From PHAA01 sp022706565 (GTDB taxonomy: Bacteria; Bacillota; Syntrophomonadia; Syntrophomonadales; Syntrophomonadaceae): 64,000 nucleotides of DNA. The position numbers and the translations under genes were made by a program. The stretch spans positions 310,001 to 374,000 of the forward strand of contig JAXGLD010000001.1 in the NCBI GenBank assembly GCA_040769385.1, in the 5' to 3' direction. Every line of letters begins with the position of its first letter. The stretch's first letter is position 1. Below the pieces are notes generated by a model, which was not told where the DNA came from, did not search any database, and worked only from the letters and a program-made list of their open reading frames with translations. Below are positions 24,365-32,310 of the stretch, piece after piece.

Positions 24365-27300
24365 CTATTCATCATCGTCGTCAAGTTCGCTGTCACTAAG
24401 GTCTACATCTTCCTCCTCGTCAGGGGCTTCGTAATCATCGTTCTCGATTTGTTGGCCAAGGGCTTTGCCCACATTCCCTCCTGCACTGAAGGCGACCTCC
24501 GGTAGATCCATTCCCAACTCGCGCGCTTTTTCCTGTTCATTGATGTCCATATCATCATCGGTGATTAGGACCTCGCTGTTGTCCGCCCCCAACATTCTTA
24601 TATCCAAGGCTAGACTCTGCAGTTCCTTGATAAGTACCTTGAATCCTTCCGGTACGCCGGGTTCGGGAATGTTGTCCCCCTTCACGATCGACTCATAGGT
24701 CTTTAACCGTCCCACCACATCATCCGATTTAACTGTCAATATCTCCTGTAATGTATAAGCTGCCCCATATGCTTCCAGCGCCCATACCTCCATCTCTCCG
24801 AAACGCTGACCGCCGAACTGGGCTTTGCCTCCCAACGGTTGTTGGGTTACCAGCGAATAGGGCCCTATGGAACGAGCATGGATCTTGTCATCGACCAGAT
24901 GGGCTAGTTTCAACATGTATAAATATCCGACGGTAACCTCATTATCAAACGGCTCTCCTGTGCGTCCATCTCTGAGGCGTGCCTTGCCGTTTATTGGGAG
25001 ATTGGCCTGTAACCGCAGTTCGTTTATATCGTCTTCGGTTGCCCCATCGAAAATGGGCGTTGCTATTTTGTAGCCGAGCTCATGGGCCACCCAGCCCATG
25101 TGGCATTCCAGGATCTGACCAATATTCATTCGCGACGGCACTCCAAGGGGATTCAAGACAATCTGTACTGGCGTGCCGTCATCCAGGAAAGGCATATCCT
25201 CTTCCGGGACGATCCGGGAAATGACTCCCTTATTGCCATGGCGTCCAGCCATTTTGTCGCCTTCTGAAATCTTGCGCTTTTGGGCTATATAAACACGGAC
25301 CAAACGATTCACGCCGGGAGGCAGTTCATCACCGTTTTCGCGTGAAAAACGCTTAACGGCTACAATCTTGCCGGCCTCCCCGTGAGGAACCCGAAGGGAA
25401 GAATCGCGTACCTCTCTGGCCTTCTCTCCAAATATAGCCCTAAGCAAGCGCTCTTCCGGGGTCAATTCCGTTTCTCCTTTGGGAGTCACCTTACCGACCA
25501 GGATGTCATCCGGTCTTACTTCAGCCCCAACCCGTATGACCCCTTGATCATCGAGATTCTTAAGCATCTCTTCCGAAACGTTGGGTATGTCACGGGTGAT
25601 CTCTTCCGGTCCTAATTTGGTGTCCCGGGCTTCGCATTCATACTCCTCTATATGAATAGAAGTAAACACATCTTCTTTAACAATTTTTTCGGATATCAGG
25701 ATTGCGTCTTCGTAGTTATAACCTTCCCAAGGCATGAAAGCAACCAATACATTTCGGCCCAGGGCCAGTTCGCCGTTATCGGTGCTGGGCCCGTCAGCGA
25801 TTATCGTGTCCGCTTCGATGTGCTGCCCAACCTTGACTATAGGCCGCTGATTATAACAGGTGCCCTGGTTGGAGCGCATGAACTTAAGCAGAGGATAGGT
25901 AATAGTCTCTCCATCGTCAGTCTCCAGAACGATACGCGAGGCGCTTACCTTTTTTACGGTGCCAGCTTTACGGGCGATGACTACCGCTCCGGAATCCTTG
26001 GCCGCCTTGTATTCTAGTCCGGTCCCAACAATAGGTGCCTCGGTCTTGATCACCGGAACGGCTTGCCTCTGCATGTTGGCACCCATCAAGGCCCGGTTGG
26101 CATCGTCGTTTTCAAGAAACGGTATCAACGATGTAGCCACACTAAACACTTGTTTGGGCGAAACGTCCATATAGTCAATTTGGTTAACCGGCAATTCCAA
26201 AATCTCTTCAAAGTAACGCACTTCTGCCCGATCTTCCTTGAAATAGCCATTTTCATCAAGGGGAGCATTGGCTTGAGCCACATAATACTCATCTTCCTCG
26301 TCGGCGGTCAGATATACTATTTCATTGGTAACCCGTCCCGCTTTCTTATCCACCTTGCGATAGGGAGTCTCAATAAAACCGAAATCGTTGACTCGACCGA
26401 ATGTGGCCAGCGAGCCAATCAATCCGATATTAGGGCCTTCTGGCGTTTCTATCGGGCAAACCCTGCCGTAATGGGAATGATGCACATCGCGGACCTGAAA
26501 GCCAGCTCTTTCGCGGGTCAGTCCACCAGGTCCCAGTGCGCTTAAGCGCCTTTTATTGGTAAGTTCGGCCAAGGGATTGGTCTGGTCCATGAATTGTGAC
26601 AACTGGGAGCTGCCAAAAAACTCTTTGACCGCAGCGGTTATCGGCCTTATATTAATCAGTACCTGCGGGGTCAGGGTTTCCACATCATGGATACTCATGC
26701 GTTCCCGAACCACTCGCTCCATGCGCACCAAGCCAGTGCGAAACTGGTTTTGCAAAAGCTCGCCTATCGAACGCAGGCGGCGGTTGCCGAGATGATCGAT
26801 GACATCGGTTTTGCCTTCACCGTCGATCAATTTCAGAATGTAACCAATTGTAGCGGTCATATCTTCGATAGTCAGGTAACGGACTTCTTCAGGAAAAGAC
26901 AGCCCCAGTTTTTTATTGACCTTATACCTCCCCACCGAAGCCATATCATAACGACGAGGGTCGAAAAATAGGTTCTTCAGCAATTGCTGGGCAGCATCCT
27001 CAGTGGCCATCTCTCCCGGACGCAGGCGGCGGTAAAATTCAATCAGGGCCTCTTTTTTGTTCGTCGTGGTATCTTTCTCAAGGGTTCGCTTAATTGCATC
27101 ATGATCATGGTAAAGCTCTAAAATAGCTTCATTTGATTCGAAACCCAGACAACGCAACAAAACTGTAACTGGTATTTTCCTGGTCTTATCGATACGGGTG
27201 TATATGACCCCGGCACTATCCATTTCCAACTCGAACCAAGCCCCGCGGTTGGGAATTATGGTAGCCCCAAAAAGTGAATGCCCCGCCAAGTCCAGCTTTT

Positions 27301-27736
27301 CGTTAAAATAGACTCCGGGTGATTTGACCAACTGGCTGACAACCACCCTCTCGGCACCATTAATAATGAATGTGCCATTTTCAGTCATTAGGGGCAGATC
27401 ACCCATATAGACTTCAGATTCTTTAATCTCGCCATTCTCTTTGTCAGTCAGTCGCACCTTCAACTTCAAGGGTGCTTGGTAACTGACGTCCCGCTCCTTA
27501 CATTCCTGTACCGAATATTTGGGTTCCCCGCGGCTATAGTCGACAAAATCAAGTTCAAGGTTGCCACTGAAATCAGAGATCGGGAAAACTTCTTGGAGAG
27601 CCGTACGTAACCCCTCATTCAGGAACCATTCGTAAGAGCTCAGTTGGATTTGGATCAGGTTGGGCAGCTCAATTACCTCTTTAATCTGAGAATAAGTGAG
27701 CCTCTCGGTACTCCCATATCGTTCGATATGAGCCAT
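24365..27736 (-). CDS. rpoB: DNA-directed RNA polymerase beta subunit
   Basis: Forms the active-site cleft with beta'. The ATG at 27736 gives 1123 residues; a TTG one codon upstream is less likely. The rifampicin-site cluster reads SSQLSQFMDQ, then NPLAELTNKRRLSALGPGG. The residue equivalent to E. coli His526 is Asn (codon AAT, 26555-26557), whereas Gln513, Asp516 and Ser531 equivalents are unchanged. The C-terminus carries an acidic tail (EEEDVDLSDSELDDDDE). It has its own promoter at 27876-27904 and is followed by rpoC. Confidence 0.98.
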   Translation of the reverse strand: MAHIERYGSTERLTYSQIKEVIELPNLIQIQLSSYEWFLNEGLRTALQEVFPISDFSGNLELDFVDYSRGEPKYSVQECKERDVSYQAPLKLKVRLTDKENGEIKESEVYMGDLPLMTENGTFIINGAERVVVSQLVKSPGVYFNEKLDLAGHSLFGATIIPNRGAWFELEMDSAGVIYTRIDKTRKIPVTVLLRCLGFESNEAILELYHDHDAIKRTLEKDTTTNKKEALIEFYRRLRPGEMATEDAAQQLLKNLFFDPRRYDMASVGRYKVNKKLGLSFPEEVRYLTIEDMTATIGYILKLIDGEGKTDVIDHLGNRRLRSIGELLQNQFRTGLVRMERVVRERMSIHDVETLTPQVLINIRPITAAVKEFFGSSQLSQFMDQTNPLAELTNKRRLSALGPGGLTRERAGFQVRDVHHSHYGRVCPIETPEGPNIGLIGSLATFGRVNDFGFIETPYRKVDKKAGRVTNEIVYLTADEEDEYYVAQANAPLDENGYFKEDRAEVRYFEEILELPVNQIDYMDVSPKQVFSVATSLIPFLENDDANRALMGANMQRQAVPVIKTEAPIVGTGLEYKAAKDSGAVVIARKAGTVKKVSASRIVLETDDGETITYPLLKFMRSNQGTCYNQRPIVKVGQHIEADTIIADGPSTDNGELALGRNVLVAFMPWEGYNYEDAILISEKIVKEDVFTSIHIEEYECEARDTKLGPEEITRDIPNVSEEMLKNLDDQGVIRVGAEVRPDDILVGKVTPKGETELTPEERLLRAIFGEKAREVRDSSLRVPHGEAGKIVAVKRFSRENGDELPPGVNRLVRVYIAQKRKISEGDKMAGRHGNKGVISRIVPEEDMPFLDDGTPVQIVLNPLGVPSRMNIGQILECHMGWVAHELGYKIATPIFDGATEDDINELRLQANLPINGKARLRDGRTGEPFDNEVTVGYLYMLKLAHLVDDKIHARSIGPYSLVTQQPLGGKAQFGGQRFGEMEVWALEAYGAAYTLQEILTVKSDDVVGRLKTYESIVKGDNIPEPGVPEGFKVLIKELQSLALDIRMLGADNSEVLITDDDMDINEQEKARELGMDLPEVAFSAGGNVGKALGQQIENDDYEAPDEEEDVDLSDSELDDDDE

Positions 27737-27776
27737 CAAACCACCCCTTTACATAATTAGCATCAGCCAACGTGTT

Positions 27777-27807
27777 AAAAGCGGGGCTAACCTAAAACCT
27801 CGCTTTT
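27777..27807 (-). terminator. Terminator-like hairpin in the rpoB leader
   Basis: AAAAGCGGGG pairs with CCTCGCTTTT (10 bp with one G-U) around an 11-nt loop. The T-run is within the stem, and no further U-tract follows. It lies between the predicted rpoB promoter and the rpoB start, so it could attenuate rpoB or terminate the upstream gene. Which of these is right cannot be decided from sequence. Confidence 0.4.
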
Positions 27808-27875
27808 AATGAGAATCCTATATATATCAGTCAACAGCATTCTTTCCCAGAATAATATTTTGATGGCAATTAGTA

Positions 27876-27904
27876 ATGTTATCACAGCTACTTTACGTAG
27901 TCAA
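27876..27904 (-). promoter_or_regulatory. Predicted SigA promoter for rpoBC
   Basis: -35 TTGACT (27899-27904), 17-bp spacer, -10 TAACAT (27876-27881) with an extended TG one base upstream of the -10. It is positioned about 140 bp before the rpoB start and downstream of the membrane-protein gene stop at 27950. Confidence 0.6.
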
Positions 27905-27949
27905 GCTAACATGTCATTTTTGTTTGCATCGTTGGGTATCTGCCGGACT

Positions 27950-28609
27950 CTATTTTGTATCCTCATGGTTGGGATGGCTATCCTTTGGCGGTATCGCGTA
28001 AGTTTCAGCTATAATCTGTTCCGCCCTCCTAAGGCGTCTATAGAATATTACCACCGCGAGAATCATTCCAATGGCTACTATTCCGATCCCCATGACCAAA
28101 CCATCAACCCGCACAACCTTTAGAAGAATCCCTTCCCCAGCTAAGTCAGAACCACGTGCAAAGGACCAGCTTGATAACAGGTCGTTACGCTGGTCGGCGG
28201 TGCTAGTCAAAATCAAACCGGGGACTTCAATAATCAATTGCAGCTCACGGGACCCGGCAACCTGCTCAAACCAACCGGGCGATGATTGTGTATCGCTGGT
28301 TATCTCGGTCAGACTATACAGGATGTTCTTGTTTTCGGAGACCAAAATAGGAAGTCCATCATTATAGGATTGATAATCTGACCAGCCGTTAATATCACGT
28401 TGGTAAATCCACTCATTGCCGACCTGGGTACGTTGCCATGCTTGGTCAGTTGGGGCGTCAGTGATCTCTATCGGAATCCTCACCTCTTCCACCAATTCTC
28501 CAGTTTCCATCCATTGTAACTGCCACTTAACTGGACTGGCTGCCTGACAGGGCATTACCCAGAAAAGAACCAAAATCAGGCAGGTGAAGTATAATAAGTG
28601 CTTCCTCAA
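27950..28609 (-). CDS. Unrecognised membrane-anchored extracytoplasmic protein
   Basis: I do not recognise this 219-residue protein. It has an N-terminal signal-like segment (charged MRKH, hydrophobic to about residue 19, possible cleavage near CQAAS). An extracytoplasmic domain of about 145 residues rich in Trp and Gln follows, then one transmembrane helix at about 168-190 and a basic cytoplasmic tail (YRRLRRAE). The start is TTG at 28609, with AAAGGAG nine bases upstream. It is placed between the rplL terminator and the rpoB promoter. A perfect TATAAT (28647-28652) upstream has a poor -35, so a private promoter is possible. No link to transcription is visible. Confidence 0.75.
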   Translation of the reverse strand: MRKHLLYFTCLILVLFWVMPCQAASPVKWQLQWMETGELVEEVRIPIEITDAPTDQAWQRTQVGNEWIYQRDINGWSDYQSYNDGLPILVSENKNILYSLTEITSDTQSSPGWFEQVAGSRELQLIIEVPGLILTSTADQRNDLLSSWSFARGSDLAGEGILLKVVRVDGLVMGIGIVAIGMILAVVIFYRRLRRAEQIIAETYAIPPKDSHPNHEDTK

Positions 28610-28673
28610 TGTGATTGTCTCCTTTCTATCCCATTTTATACCTCATATTATATTAAAAGAGCCCATTTATCCA

Positions 28674-28705
28674 TAAAAAAAGAGGAGTGCTCCCTGCACT
28701 CCTCT
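28674..28705 (-). terminator. Intrinsic terminator after rplL
   Basis: A 9-bp perfect stem (AGAGGAGTG/CACTCCTCT, 28681-28705) with a 7-nt loop is followed on the minus strand by seven T residues. It lies ten bases after the rplL stop and should end the rplJ-rplL transcript. Confidence 0.88.
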
Positions 28706-28715
28706 CCGTTATATA

Positions 28716-29090
28716 CTATTTTACCTCGACACTGGCTCCAGCTTCTTCCAACTTGGCCTTGATGGCGTTGGCTTCATCCTTGGAAATCTTTTCTTTTACA
28801 GGCTTGGGAGCTTCATCGACTAAAGCCTTAGCTTCCTTAAGTCCCAAATCAGTTAGCTCTCTAACCACCTTGATAACATTGATCTTTTTATCACCTGCGG
28901 CCATTAAGATTACGTCAAATTCGGTCTGTTCTTCGGCCGGTGCGGCAGCAGCTGCCGGCGCAGCCGCGGCTACGGCTACCGGAGCAGCAGCGCTAACGCC
29001 AAAAGTATCTTCCAATTCTTTCACTAATTCGGACAGCTCCAATACGGTAAGCCCTTTGACTATTTCGATTACTTCCTGTACTTTACTCAT
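28716..29090 (-). CDS. rplL: 50S ribosomal protein L7/L12
   Basis: Stalk protein present in multiple copies, which recruits translation GTPases. It has 124 residues: an N-terminal dimerisation helix region (VIEIVKGLTVLELSELVKEL), an Ala/Pro-rich hinge (about 33-53), and the C-terminal factor-binding domain with KINVIKVVRELTDLGLKEAK. It is located 78 bp after rplJ and followed by a strong terminator. Confidence 0.98.
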   Translation of the reverse strand: MSKVQEVIEIVKGLTVLELSELVKELEDTFGVSAAAPVAVAAAAPAAAAAPAEEQTEFDVILMAAGDKKINVIKVVRELTDLGLKEAKALVDEAPKPVKEKISKDEANAIKAKLEEAGASVEVK

Positions 29091-29168
29091 TAATAAATAA
29101 CCTCCCTATTTTTTCTTTCATAATTAATGGTTGCGGTAAATGTGATTCTTTCCGGTCAAGGCTTTTCG

Positions 29169-29693
29169 CTAGCCAGCTTGTTTTTGCTCCCGGATACCAT
29201 CTAGCGCCCGTACCAGACCAGTAAGGTTGGCATTCAGAACTCTTACAAAGGATGAAATAGGCGCCTGCATGGTTCCCACCACCTGAGCCAACAGCATCTC
29301 ACGAGAAGGCAGGTTGGCCAAGTCTTTGACCGCATCGGCGGACAGATACTTGCCTTCTAGTATTGCCATCTTTATTTCCAACTGTTTATTGGTGCGGGCA
29401 AATTCGGTTATTGTCTTGGCTGGCCCTACCGGATCCTCATTACTGAATATTACTGCATTAGGCCCGGTTATCTGGGCAGCGATATCTTCATAACCACATT
29501 GCTGCAAAGCAAAACGAAACATGGTGTTCTTTAGCACTCGGTACTCGACCCCCGGTACTCGAAGGTTGTTTCTCAACTGGGTTACCTGCTCAACATTAAG
29601 CCCCCGGTAATCCGTGCAAATAACCAGTGTTGCCGCATCCAGCTTCTGTTTGATGTCTTCAACTACTTGTTTCTTCTCTTCAATCTTTGCCAT
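29169..29693 (-). CDS. rplJ: 50S ribosomal protein L10
   Basis: Base of the L7/L12 stalk. It has 174 residues, beginning MAKIEEKKQVVEDIKQKLDAA, with the CTDYRGLNVEQVTQLRNNLR segment. The C-terminal helix carries the L7/L12 binding sites (FVRVLNANLTGLVRALDGI). The SD site AAGGAGGTGA is strong. Its leader (29694-29863) is structured and probably mediates autoregulation by the L10-L12 complex. Confidence 0.98.
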   Translation of the reverse strand: MAKIEEKKQVVEDIKQKLDAATLVICTDYRGLNVEQVTQLRNNLRVPGVEYRVLKNTMFRFALQQCGYEDIAAQITGPNAVIFSNEDPVGPAKTITEFARTNKQLEIKMAILEGKYLSADAVKDLANLPSREMLLAQVVGTMQAPISSFVRVLNANLTGLVRALDGIREQKQAG

Positions 29694-29863
29694 TCATGTC
29701 TCACCTCCTTGTTTAATTCAAATCATAGGCTTTTTGTAAACGTATGTGGCCTAACCCCCAGGGTAAATTGCCAGCCAAATCGGGTGAACGATTCAATCTG
29801 CCGGAGCCAAATTAAAAGACCTCTGCGCTGCACACAGAGGTCTCCAGACTCATGCATCTCAAA
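29694..29863 (-). ncRNA. Probable L10 leader (rplJL autoregulatory mRNA element)
   Basis: This 170-nt leader runs from the predicted promoter to rplJ. It contains a 9-bp perfect hairpin (AGACCTCTG/CAGAGGTCT, 29817-29843) followed by TTTTAATTT, then further potential pairing and unpaired stretches. L10 leaders in Firmicutes bind L10(L12)4 and control rplJL. Assignment is by position and the hairpin with U-tract; the kink-turn region was not confirmed. Confidence 0.6.
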
Positions 29864-29869
29864 AAGATG

Positions 29870-29898
29870 ATTCTATCCCAAAAAACCTCAGCGGGCAA
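29870..29898 (-). promoter_or_regulatory. Predicted SigA promoter for rplJ-rplL
   Basis: -35 TTGCCC (29893-29898), 17-bp spacer, -10 TAGAAT (29870-29875), in the gap after rplA. It would start transcription near 29863, at the beginning of the structured leader. Confidence 0.55.
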
Positions 29899-29960
29899 AC
29901 TATTTAAGGCTTACGCCACCGGCTATCTACAGTTTTTGTATTCAATTTTTAATAGCCTGT

Positions 29961-30662
29961 TTATTTGTTGGCTGCAATCAATATCAAGGGATTGATTTTA
30001 ATGCCGGGCCCCATTGTTGAACAAATATTTACTGAACGCATATACTGCCCTTTGGCAGCAGCTGGTTTGGCTTTAATAAGAGCCTCGGCAAAGGCGTTCA
30101 AATTGTCCTGGAGTTTCGCTTCATCGAAAGAAATCCTGCCGATTGGTACATGAACAATAGATGTTTTGTCGACACGAAATTCAATACGACCGGCTTTGAG
30201 TTCCTTAATAGTGCGTTCGATATCAAAGGTCACGGTGCCCGCTTTGGGATTAGGCATCAAACCCCTGGGGCCCAATATCTTGCCTAGCCTGCCCACTACT
30301 GACATCATATCCGGGGTAGCAACGGCTACATCAAAATCAAACCAGCCTGCCTGGATCTTTTCTGCCAGGTCCTCGGCTCCTACATAATCAGCCCCGGCTT
30401 GTTCGGCTTCCTTTACCTTCTCGCCCTTTGCAAATACTAGCACTTTGAGAGTTTTTCCAGTCCCATGCGGTAGACTTACGGTGCCTCTTACCTGCTGGTC
30501 CGCGTGGCGAGGATCTACCCCCAGTTTAACATGAGCTTCAACTGTCTCGTCGAATTTGGCAGTGGCAATTTCCTTTACCAATTTAATGGCCTCCGATGGT
30601 TCATACAGCCTATTCCGGTCTATTTTTGCCATTGCTTCCTTGTAAGCTTTGCCTCTTTTCAT
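29961..30662 (-). CDS. rplA: 50S ribosomal protein L1
   Basis: L1-stalk protein; in enteric bacteria it represses its own operon. The ATG at 30662, with AAGGAGG eight bases upstream, gives 233 residues, starting MKRGKAYKEAMAKIDRN. A frame extension to 30707 has no family support. The signature region PHGTGKTLKVLVFAKGEK and GRLGKILGPRGLMPNPKAG is intact. It lies 73 bp after rplK. Confidence 0.98.
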   Translation of the reverse strand: MKRGKAYKEAMAKIDRNRLYEPSEAIKLVKEIATAKFDETVEAHVKLGVDPRHADQQVRGTVSLPHGTGKTLKVLVFAKGEKVKEAEQAGADYVGAEDLAEKIQAGWFDFDVAVATPDMMSVVGRLGKILGPRGLMPNPKAGTVTFDIERTIKELKAGRIEFRVDKTSIVHVPIGRISFDEAKLQDNLNAFAEALIKAKPAAAKGQYMRSVNICSTMGPGIKINPLILIAANK

Positions 30663-30735
30663 TAAACAATCCTCCTTGTGGTCAAGCGGATGGCGATCCT
30701 CCCACATTTATGCGCGTACAAAATACCTTAAAAGT

Positions 30736-31161
30736 TCAGTCAATGATTACCAAGCCCATGCTGCGGGCTGTGCCTTCGATCATCCTGACGGCTGCATCGA
30801 TGTCGGCTGCGTTCAAATCTGCTTTCTTGGCTTCCGCTATTTCTACTAATTTAGCCCGGGAGATCTTGCCGACTGGTTTCTTGTTAGGATCACCTGAGCC
30901 TTTTTCAACGTTGGCCGCTTTCTTCAGAAGATCAGAAGCCGGCGGCGACTTAATCTCAAAAGTGAACGAACGGTCTTCGTACACGGTTATTTCTACCGGT
31001 ACGATGTATCCGGTCTGATTAGCAGTTTTAGCATTGTATTCTTTGCAAAAACCCATTATGTTAACCCCGTGTTGTCCAAGGGCAGGTCCTACTGGCGGTG
31101 CCGGAGTTGCTTTACCTGCGGCTATCTGCAGTTTAACCTTTCCCTTAACCTTTTTGGCCAC
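30736..31161 (-). CDS. rplK: 50S ribosomal protein L11
   Basis: GTPase-centre protein, target of thiostrepton with 23S rRNA, and needed for RelA activation in many bacteria. It has 141 residues, with AKKVKGKVKLQIAAGKATPAPPVGPALGQ at the N-terminus and the C-terminal RNA-binding domain ending IEGTARSMGLVIID. It follows nusG by 12 bp. Confidence 0.98.
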   Translation of the reverse strand: MAKKVKGKVKLQIAAGKATPAPPVGPALGQHGVNIMGFCKEYNAKTANQTGYIVPVEITVYEDRSFTFEIKSPPASDLLKKAANVEKGSGDPNKKPVGKISRAKLVEIAEAKKADLNAADIDAAVRMIEGTARSMGLVIID

Positions 31162-31173
31162 TTTTACACCTCC

Positions 31174-31809
31174 TTATATCTTATTTATTTGCTCATAATC
31201 CAGCTCTACAGGAGTCTCCCTGCCGAACATGGAAATGTTCACTCTGACTTTGCCCCGGTCCTGCAGTACTTCCTTGACCACTCCCTCGAAATTCTCGAAG
31301 GGGCCGCTGTTGACCCGGATGTTCTCCCCTACCTCCAGATTGATAACCCGCGGCTTTTTACCCATTAGTCCCATTTGGGTAAGGATCTTATTAATCTCCT
31401 CGTCCATTAATGGAATAGGCTTGGTTCCACTACCTACAAACCCGGTAACACCTGGCGTATGATGTACCACATACCATGAATCATCATCCATTATCATGTT
31501 GACAATCACATAACCAGGGAAGACACGCCGAGTGGTTATCTTCTTCTTACCGCCTTTATACTCGACTTCCTGTTCTTCGGGTATGATCACCTGGAATATC
31601 TTATCCTGCATGTTCATGGATTCAACTCGTTTGATGAGATCGACCTTGATTTTGTTCTCGTAACCGGAATAAGTATGGACTACATACCAATCGCCCTTCT
31701 TTTCCAGTTTGGTCTCCTCAGATTCCAGGGCTAGATTATCTGGATCACTATATTCAGCTTGGTTCATGTCTTGTTCGGTGGTAATCTCAACCATCTCCTC
31801 TTTAGGCAA
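31174..31809 (-). CDS. nusG: Transcription termination/antitermination factor NusG
   Basis: Binds RNA polymerase to modulate pausing and, through S10, couples to the ribosome. The NGN domain starts at WYVVHTYSGYENKIK, and the C-terminal KOW domain contains GENIRVNSGPFENFEGVV. Before the NGN domain is an acidic leader of nearly 40 residues that most NusG proteins lack. The start is uncertain: TTG at 31809 overlaps the secE stop, and an ATG at 31794 sits too close to a GAGGAG. All candidate starts still leave an extension. Confidence 0.93.
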   Translation of the reverse strand: MPKEEMVEITTEQDMNQAEYSDPDNLALESEETKLEKKGDWYVVHTYSGYENKIKVDLIKRVESMNMQDKIFQVIIPEEQEVEYKGGKKKITTRRVFPGYVIVNMIMDDDSWYVVHHTPGVTGFVGSGTKPIPLMDEEINKILTQMGLMGKKPRVINLEVGENIRVNSGPFENFEGVVKEVLQDRGKVRVNISMFGRETPVELDYEQINKI

Positions 31810-32044
31810 ACCGTCCCATCAGCCAGTTCAGCAATAATGAAAGCCCGCTGTCAAACACCCATAGAATCACGGCAATGATAGCAACCGATAATAATACTAC
31901 CCCGGTGTAGGCAATCAACTGTACTCGGCCCGGCCAATGGACCTTTTTCAGTTCATGGTAGACCCCTTTGAAATATGTCCGAACACTCTCAAACCAGTTC
32001 TTGACGTTGGCGGTGTTGCCAGGAGAAACACTGTCCTTGGCCAT
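31802..32044 (-). CDS. secE: Protein translocase subunit SecE
   Basis: Small clamp subunit of SecYEG. It has 80 residues from the ATG at 32044 (GGGAG upstream). An amphipathic segment (FESVRTYFKGVYHELKKVHWPGR) with the conserved KVxWP motif precedes one transmembrane helix (about 44-66). A GTG at 32053 would add three residues but lies in the SD region. It is coupled to nusG by an 8-bp overlap, the usual secE-nusG arrangement. Confidence 0.95.
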   Translation of the reverse strand: MAKDSVSPGNTANVKNWFESVRTYFKGVYHELKKVHWPGRVQLIAYTGVVLLSVAIIAVILWVFDSGLSLLLNWLMGRFA

Positions 32045-32062
32045 TAAGTTCACTCTCCCGCT

Positions 32063-32212
32063 TTACTTCGTCTCTTTGTGAATAGTATGAGCATTGCAAA
32101 ATTTGCAGTGCTTCCTTACTTCCATCTTCTCAGTATTCTTCTTCTTGTCCTTGGTTGTTCTATAATTGCGCTGTTTGCATTCTGTGCATGCCAATGTAAT
32201 ACCAACCCTCAC
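32063..32212 (-). CDS. rpmG: 50S ribosomal protein L33, zinc-binding form
   Basis: Small 49-residue E-site protein, read from the reverse complement because it is short. It starts MRVGITLACTECKQRNYRTT and ends HTIHKETK. Cysteines 9, 12, 36 and 39 (CTEC and CKFC) form the zinc ribbon. The start is GTG at 32212, with GGAGG upstream. It lies 18 bp before secE, the standard rpmG-secE-nusG order. Confidence 0.96.
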   Translation of the reverse strand: MRVGITLACTECKQRNYRTTKDKKKNTEKMEVRKHCKFCNAHTIHKETK

Positions 32213-32310
32213 CTCGTAACCTCCATCCTATGCGCAAAAATACTATAACACTCTAGCACATCGCCTTATTTAATGTCAACGCTTCCGGTAGCCACTTAAT
32301 TTGTCGGTAT

